A stretch of 64,000 nucleotides of DNA from Massilia terrae. Lineage in GTDB: Bacteria > Pseudomonadota > Gammaproteobacteria > Burkholderiales > Burkholderiaceae_D. This document shows, in pieces, positions 59,605 through 64,000 of the stretch. The stretch covers positions 1,488,001 to 1,552,000 of the forward strand of contig NZ_JANUGU010000001.1 in assembly GCF_024753145.1 (NCBI RefSeq), read 5' to 3'. The translations under genes and the position numbers were made by a program. Under the pieces are notes generated by a model. It worked only from the letters and a program-made list of their open reading frames with translations. It made no database searches and was not told the DNA's origin. Positions within the stretch are counted from its first letter, which is position 1; the number at the start of each line of letters is the position of its first letter.

Positions 59605-60547
59605 AAAACCGCGCGGCTACCACGGCATCGACATCGGCGGCACCAAGATCGAACTGGTCGCCTTCGCCGTCGACGGCGATGCCCTGCGTGAAGTCCACCG
59701 CGAACGGGTGGCGACGCCGGGCCACGATTTCCAGCTCTTCGTCGACGCCATCACCGGCGTGGTCGAACGGGGCGACGCGGCGCTCGGCTTCGCGGCGCCG
59801 GTCGGCATCGGCCTGCCCGGCATCGTCGACCAGCAAAGCGGCCGCCAGCTCAGCTCCAACGTGCCGGCCCTGAACGGCCGGCTGGTCGCGCCCGTCCTCG
59901 AAGAGGCGCTGGCGCGGCGCGTCGTCATCGGCAACGATTGCCAGTGCTTCGCCCTGTCCGAGGCACAAGGCGGCGCGGCCGACGGCCTGCCCTCGATGTT
60001 CGGCGCCATCATCGGCACCGGCGCCGGCGGAGGCTACTGCACCGACGGGCGCCTGCACCGCGGCCTGAACGGCATCGGCGGCGAATGGGGCCACTGGTCC
60101 ATGCCCGGGCACCTGCTGGAACGCTACGTGCTGCCGGTGATCGACTGCCCCTGCGGGCGCGAGGGCTGCCTGGAACGCTATGTTGCCGGTCCCGGCATGA
60201 GCATGCTGCACCGTCACTTCGGCGGCGACGGCGCCGCACCGATGGTGCTGGCGGCGCGCGCCAACGTGGACGATCCGATCGCGGCCAAGACCCTGGAAGC
60301 GCACCTCGACCTGCTGGCGCATGCCATGTCCTGCCTAGTGCTGGTGCTCGACCCGCACGCCATCGTGCTGGGCGGCGGGCTGTCCCAGCTTCCCCATCTT
60401 TACCAGCAGCTGCCGGCGGCGGTGCGGCGCCACCTGTTCTCCAACGCCCAGGTGCCGCCGATCCTGCCGCCGCGCTTCGGCGATGCCGGCGGCGCGCGCG
60501 GCGCCGCCCTGCTGGCCCGTCAACAACTGAGTGCGAGTGCTTCATGA
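59591..60547 (+). CDS. agaK: ROK-family sugar kinase, probable N-acetylgalactosamine kinase (AgaK-like)
   Basis: 318 aa. ATP-binding GIDIGGTKIELVAF at the N terminus, catalytic Asp in VVIGNDCQCFALSE, ROK signature with GLNGIGGEWGHW, and the zinc motif CPCGREGCLERYV. It resembles GlcNAc kinase NagK; the aga context points to GalNAc as substrate, giving GalNAc-6-P for the deacetylase. Its ATGA overlap with agaZ shows tight coupling. Specificity for GalNAc over GlcNAc is inferred from context only. Confidence 0.88.
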   Translation: MTNTEKPRGYHGIDIGGTKIELVAFAVDGDALREVHRERVATPGHDFQLFVDAITGVVERGDAALGFAAPVGIGLPGIVDQQSGRQLSSNVPALNGRLVAPVLEEALARRVVIGNDCQCFALSEAQGGAADGLPSMFGAIIGTGAGGGYCTDGRLHRGLNGIGGEWGHWSMPGHLLERYVLPVIDCPCGREGCLERYVAGPGMSMLHRHFGGDGAAPMVLAARANVDDPIAAKTLEAHLDLLAHAMSCLVLVLDPHAIVLGGGLSQLPHLYQQLPAAVRRHLFSNAQVPPILPPRFGDAGGARGAALLARQQLSASAS

Positions 60548-61863
60548 ACGAGGATTTGTCCCCCATCCAGCAAGTGGTCCAGGCCCATCGCCGCGGCGAA
60601 GCGGCCGGCCTGTACAGCGTCTGCTGCAGCCACCCGGCCGTCATCAAGGCCGCCATGCGCGTGGCCCAGCGCTACGACACCCTGCTGCTGGTCGAGGCGA
60701 CCTCGAACCAGGTCGACCAGTTCGGCGGCTACACCGGCATGAACCCTGCCCAGTTCCGCGACTACGTGCAGCAGCTGGCGCAGGAACGCGGCTTCCCGCT
60801 CGAGCGCCTCGTGCTGGGCGGCGACCACCTCGGTCCCAACGCCTGGCAGGGCCGCCCCGCTGAAGAAGCGATGGCGCACGCCGACACCCTGATCGCGGCC
60901 TATGCCGGCGCCGGGTTTAACAAGATCCACCTCGACTGCAGCATGCGCTGCGCCGACGATCCGGCCACGCTGGACGACGCCATCGTCGCATCGCGCTCGG
61001 CGCGCCTCGCGGCCATCGCCGAAGCGGCCGCGCAGGCCGCCGGCCATCCGCCGCCGGTGTACGTGATCGGCACCGAAGTGCCGGTGCCGGGCGGTGAATC
61101 GGCGCTGGCCGACGCCGGCGCGCCGACCTCGCCGCAGGCCGCCAAACGCACGCTCGAAGTGCATTGCCGCGCCTTCCTCGATGCAGGCCTGAACGACGCC
61201 TGGCGCCGCGTGATCGCGATGGTGGTGCAGCCCGGCGTCGACTTCGACCACAGCCACGTCCAGTATTACGACGCGGACCAGGCAAGCGAGCTGTCGGCCT
61301 TCGTCGCCGACCGCCCCGGCCTGGTGTTCGAAGCCCACTCGACCGACTACCAGCGCGAATCCGGCCTGCGCGAGATGGTGCGCGACCACTTCGCCATCCT
61401 CAAGGTCGGCCCGGCCGCCACCTTCGCCTTGCGCGAGGGCCTGCAGGCGCTGTGCCAGATCGAGGACGAGCTGGTGCCGGCGGAACGCGGCTCGCGCCTG
61501 ATGCAGGTGCTGGACGAGGTCATGCTGGCCAAGCCCGGCAACTGGATCAAGCACTACCCGGGCAATGCGCAAGAGCAGCGCCTGCTGCGCCGCTACGGCC
61601 TGTCCGACCGCTGCCGCTACTACTGGGGCGAAGCGCCGGTGGTGGCCGCGGTGGAGCGCCTGTTCGCCAACCTCGCCACGGTGGAGATCCCGCTGGCGCT
61701 CCTGAGCCAGCACCTGCCGGAGCAGTACCATGAAGTCGTGCAGGGCAGCCTCGGACCGGGCAGCGCCGACCTGCTCGAACATAAGATTGGCACCGTGCTG
61801 GCGCAGTACGCGCGGGCCTGCAACCGCAATGCGGCAGTCAACAACGCCGCTGCGATCTGTTAA
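60544..61863 (+). CDS. agaZ: AgaZ/GatZ-type tagatose-1,6-bisphosphate aldolase subunit
   Basis: 439 aa, cytosolic, TIM-barrel GatZ/KbaZ family: GLYSVCCSHPAVIKAAMRVA, LLVEATSNQVDQFGGYTGM, LVLGGDHLGPNAWQ, FNKIHLDCSMRCADDP and VFEAHSTDYQRESGLREMV. In Escherichia coli this subunit supports the class II aldolase KbaY/GatY; in other Proteobacteria agaZ occurs without agaY. No Y subunit or tagatose-6-P kinase is visible before the window ends. The start overlaps the ROK gene stop. Confidence 0.93.
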   Translation: MNEDLSPIQQVVQAHRRGEAAGLYSVCCSHPAVIKAAMRVAQRYDTLLLVEATSNQVDQFGGYTGMNPAQFRDYVQQLAQERGFPLERLVLGGDHLGPNAWQGRPAEEAMAHADTLIAAYAGAGFNKIHLDCSMRCADDPATLDDAIVASRSARLAAIAEAAAQAAGHPPPVYVIGTEVPVPGGESALADAGAPTSPQAAKRTLEVHCRAFLDAGLNDAWRRVIAMVVQPGVDFDHSHVQYYDADQASELSAFVADRPGLVFEAHSTDYQRESGLREMVRDHFAILKVGPAATFALREGLQALCQIEDELVPAERGSRLMQVLDEVMLAKPGNWIKHYPGNAQEQRLLRRYGLSDRCRYYWGEAPVVAAVERLFANLATVEIPLALLSQHLPEQYHEVVQGSLGPGSADLLEHKIGTVLAQYARACNRNAAVNNAAAIC

Positions 61864-61896
61864 GCTCGACGTTTATCCGATCACCGAGCCGCCGAC

Positions 61897-62664
61897 ATGC
61901 GAAACACGACCCAACGCCGTGAAGCCATCCTTGAACAACTGACCCGCCAGGGGACGGTCCAGGTGACCAGCCTGGTGGAGGAGTATGGGGTCTCGGCGGT
62001 CACGATTCGCAACGACCTGTCGGCGCTGGAAGCGCAGGGCCTCGCCTCGCGCACCCACGGCGGCGCCAGCCTCACACGCACGCCGCCGCCGGAACAGTCG
62101 ATCCGCCAGAAGGACGCGATCAACCCGGAGCAGAAGGACCATATCGGCGCCCTCGCCGCCACCCTGGTGCAGGAAGGCGACAACATCATCATCGACTCCG
62201 GCACCACCACGATCTCGCTGGCGCGCCACCTGCGCAGCGCCAGCAACGTGACGGTGATGACGAATGGCCTGAACATCGCGTGGGAGCTGGCCGACGCGCC
62301 GGGCGTGGCGCTGATCCTGGCCGGCGGCCTGCTGCGCAAGCAGTCGCTGTCGGTGCAGGGCAGCCAGGCCGAAGCCACCCTGCAGGCCTACAACTTCGAC
62401 AAGGTCTTCCTCGGCGTCGACGGTTTCGACCTCCAGTTCGGCATCACCACGCATCACGAGGCCGAGGCGAGCCTGAACCACAAGATGGTCGAACGCGCCA
62501 AGAAGGTGGTGGTCCTCACCGACTCCTCCAAATTCGGCCGGGTCAGCCTGCACCGCATCGTGCTGCTGGACCGGGTCCACACCGTCATCACCGATGCCGG
62601 CATCAGCCAGGAGTACCGCGACGGGCTCCAGAAGCTGGGCATCGAACTACTCATCGCGGAATAA
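61897..62664 (+). CDS. agaR: DeoR-family repressor AgaR
   Basis: 255 aa. N-terminal DeoR winged helix (TQRREAILEQLTRQGTVQV, YGVSAVTIRNDLSALEAQGL, RTHGGA), then the DeoR sensor domain (DNIIIDSGTTTISLARHL, VMTNGLNIAWELA, TDSSKFGRVSLHRI). DeoR proteins respond to phosphorylated sugars; AgaR responds to GalNAc/GalN derivatives. Likely binds the CTTTCG repeats at 58256-58416 and controls both the aga operon and the divergent enzyme operon. Confidence 0.9.
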   Translation: MRNTTQRREAILEQLTRQGTVQVTSLVEEYGVSAVTIRNDLSALEAQGLASRTHGGASLTRTPPPEQSIRQKDAINPEQKDHIGALAATLVQEGDNIIIDSGTTTISLARHLRSASNVTVMTNGLNIAWELADAPGVALILAGGLLRKQSLSVQGSQAEATLQAYNFDKVFLGVDGFDLQFGITTHHEAEASLNHKMVERAKKVVVLTDSSKFGRVSLHRIVLLDRVHTVITDAGISQEYRDGLQKLGIELLIAE

Positions 62665-63750
62665 ATGGTCAGCGGCAGAATCCTCACTCCCGGCGGCTGG
62701 ATCAACGGCAGCCTCGAATTCGGCGAGCGCATCGGGCGCATCATCGAAGGGCCTGCCGCCGGCAAGCACACCATCCTCCCCGGCTTCATCGACCTGCACG
62801 TGCATGGCGCGGCGGGAGCCGACATCATGGAAGGCGGCGATTCCGGCGCCATCGTGGCCCGCACCCATGCGCGCCATGGCACCACCTCCCTGCTCGGCAC
62901 CACCATGACGGCCAAGGAAACCCACATCCGCCACGCGCTGCAGGGCCTGGCCGGCGTGATCGCCCAGCGGCCCGCGGGCGGCGCGCGCATGCTCGGCGTG
63001 CACCTGGAAGGACCGTTCCTGAACCTGAAGCGCCTCGGCGCCCAGCCGCCCGACGTGATGGTCGCATCGCTGGAGCTGGTCGAGAGCCTGGACGCCATCG
63101 CGAAGATCCGGGTGCTGACGATGGCTCCCGAAGTCGACGGCCACCTCGACCTGATCCCGCAGCTGGCGGCGCGCGGCATCCGCGTCCAGATCGGCCACAG
63201 CGCCGGCAGCTACGAGGATGGCGCGGCCGCGCTCAAGGCCGGCGCCACCGGCTTCACCCACCTGTTCAACGGCATGACCGGCTTTGCGCACCGCGAGCCG
63301 GGCATGGTCGGCGCCGCGCTCGCGCATGCCGAATACGCCGAAGTGATCCCCGACCTGCAGCACGTCAGCGAGGGCGCGCTGAAAGTCGCGCTGCGCGCCA
63401 TTCCGCGCCTGTACGGCGTGACCGACGCCACCTCCGCCACCGGCATGCCGGACGGCGAATACGGCCTCGGTTCGCAGCGCGTATTCAAGTGTGCGGGCTG
63501 CGTGCGTCTCGCCAGCGGCTCGCTGGCCGGCAGCGTGCTGACCATGGACCAGGCGCTGCGCAATTTCGTCGGACTGGGCCTCGACCTGGCCGATGCCTCG
63601 CACCGCCTGTCGTACTACCCTGCCGACTACCTTGGCGAAACCGAACGCGGACGCATCGCGCCGGGCGCCTGGGCCGACATCGTGGTCCTCGACGAAGCCC
63701 TGCGGCCCGTCGCGGTCTACGTTGAAGGCGAAGCGATCGATCCACATTAA
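62665..63750 (+). CDS. agaA: N-acetylhexosamine-6-phosphate deacetylase (AgaA/NagA)
   Basis: 361 aa amidohydrolase. Metal and catalytic motifs: GFIDLHVHGAAGAD, HLEGPFLN, RVQIGHSAGSYEDG, FTHLFNGMTGF, and catalytic Asp in VTDATSATGMPDG. It deacetylates GalNAc-6-P to GalN-6-P. Sequence alone does not separate AgaA from NagA; the neighbourhood favours GalNAc-6-P. Its ATG directly follows the agaR stop (TAAATG). Confidence 0.92.
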   Translation: MVSGRILTPGGWINGSLEFGERIGRIIEGPAAGKHTILPGFIDLHVHGAAGADIMEGGDSGAIVARTHARHGTTSLLGTTMTAKETHIRHALQGLAGVIAQRPAGGARMLGVHLEGPFLNLKRLGAQPPDVMVASLELVESLDAIAKIRVLTMAPEVDGHLDLIPQLAARGIRVQIGHSAGSYEDGAAALKAGATGFTHLFNGMTGFAHREPGMVGAALAHAEYAEVIPDLQHVSEGALKVALRAIPRLYGVTDATSATGMPDGEYGLGSQRVFKCAGCVRLASGSLAGSVLTMDQALRNFVGLGLDLADASHRLSYYPADYLGETERGRIAPGAWADIVVLDEALRPVAVYVEGEAIDPH

Positions 63751-63769
63751 AACCACATCAGGAGACAAG

Positions 63770-64000
63770 ATGACCGCATCATCCCCCGACCGCGCCATGC
63801 GCTTCATGTTGTTCATCGCCGGTATGGGAGGACTGCTGTACGGGATCGACGTCGGCATCATCGCCGGCGCCCTGCCTTACCTCGAGTCGACGGCCTCGGT
63901 GGCATGGAAGCTGAGCACACAGCAGCTGTCCTATATCGTGGCGGCGGTGCTGCTGGGCTCCGTGCTGTCCTCGCTGTTCGCCGGGGTGCTGGCCGACGCC
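63770..64000 (+). CDS. Sugar-porter MFS transporter, N-terminal part (runs off right edge)
   Basis: The 77 visible codons give FMLFIAGMGGLLYGIDVGII, then AGALPYLES, the TM1 signature of the sugar-porter family, and a second helix (YIVAAVLLGSVLSSLFAGVL) ending before the loop 2-3 motif. As the last visible aga operon gene it is the likely inner-membrane GalNAc (or oligosaccharide) permease, comparable to AgaP by position. ATG 63770 follows AGGAGA. Confidence 0.87.
   Translation, partial: MTASSPDRAMRFMLFIAGMGGLLYGIDVGIIAGALPYLESTASVAWKLSTQQLSYIVAAVLLGSVLSSLFAGVLADA

Overview
The window reads as chromosome of a GC-rich betaproteobacterium of the Oxalobacteraceae, most like Massilia/Telluria or a close relative. 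This is an inference from very high third-position GC, a PEP-CTERM exported protein, many hybrid histidine kinases, intergenic REP-like palindromes, and a TonB-receptor-based glycan locus without SusCD. No rRNA, IS element, prophage or CRISPR array was seen.

Region 1 (1-22.6 kb) is mainly signal transduction. It opens with a truncated beta-propeller sensor gene, then three identical tRNA-Arg(ACG) genes, each with its own -10 box and terminator, and a PEP-CTERM protein. Next come a YfiR-like periplasmic regulator overlapping a CHASE8-type hybrid kinase, a REC protein, a large PAS/GAF hybrid kinase, a REC-GGDEF diguanylate cyclase, a REC-kinase-REC hybrid, a hemerythrin-like protein and a NarL-type kinase. 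A molybdate operon modABC-modE follows, preceded by a near-perfect ModE palindrome. After it lie an isochorismatase-family hydrolase, a type II NADH dehydrogenase and a LytS/LytTR pair.

Region 2 (22.8-36.2 kb) is metal handling and miscellany. It holds an outer-membrane barrel, a 40-aa lipoprotein, a CDF transporter, a CopL-like His/Cys-rich protein, a TolC-family lipoprotein and a Tat-exported multicopper oxidase. On the opposite strand a CopA P-type ATPase is fused in frame to a CopZ-like chaperone and driven by a MerR-type promoter with a 19-bp spacer. A LysR remnant, an isolated tssF-tssG pair and a response regulator with altered key residues lie nearby.

Region 3 (36.2-64 kb) is a glycan-utilisation locus. 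Leftward genes encode a GH31 enzyme with NPCBM, a TonB receptor, GH79, GH105-DUF4861, PL8, a second TonB receptor, a GH89 gene broken by one in-frame amber codon, a pectinesterase and a third TonB receptor. Divergent from GH31 runs a compact aga operon: agaS, ROK kinase, agaZ, agaR, deacetylase and a sugar-porter MFS gene cut by the window end. The 338-bp divergent region holds two 17-bp-spaced promoters and repeated CTTTCG motifs, likely AgaR operators. Together they suggest extracellular and periplasmic breakdown of a uronic-acid/N-acetylhexosamine polysaccharide, uptake through TonB receptors, and catabolism of the released GalNAc to tagatose phosphates.
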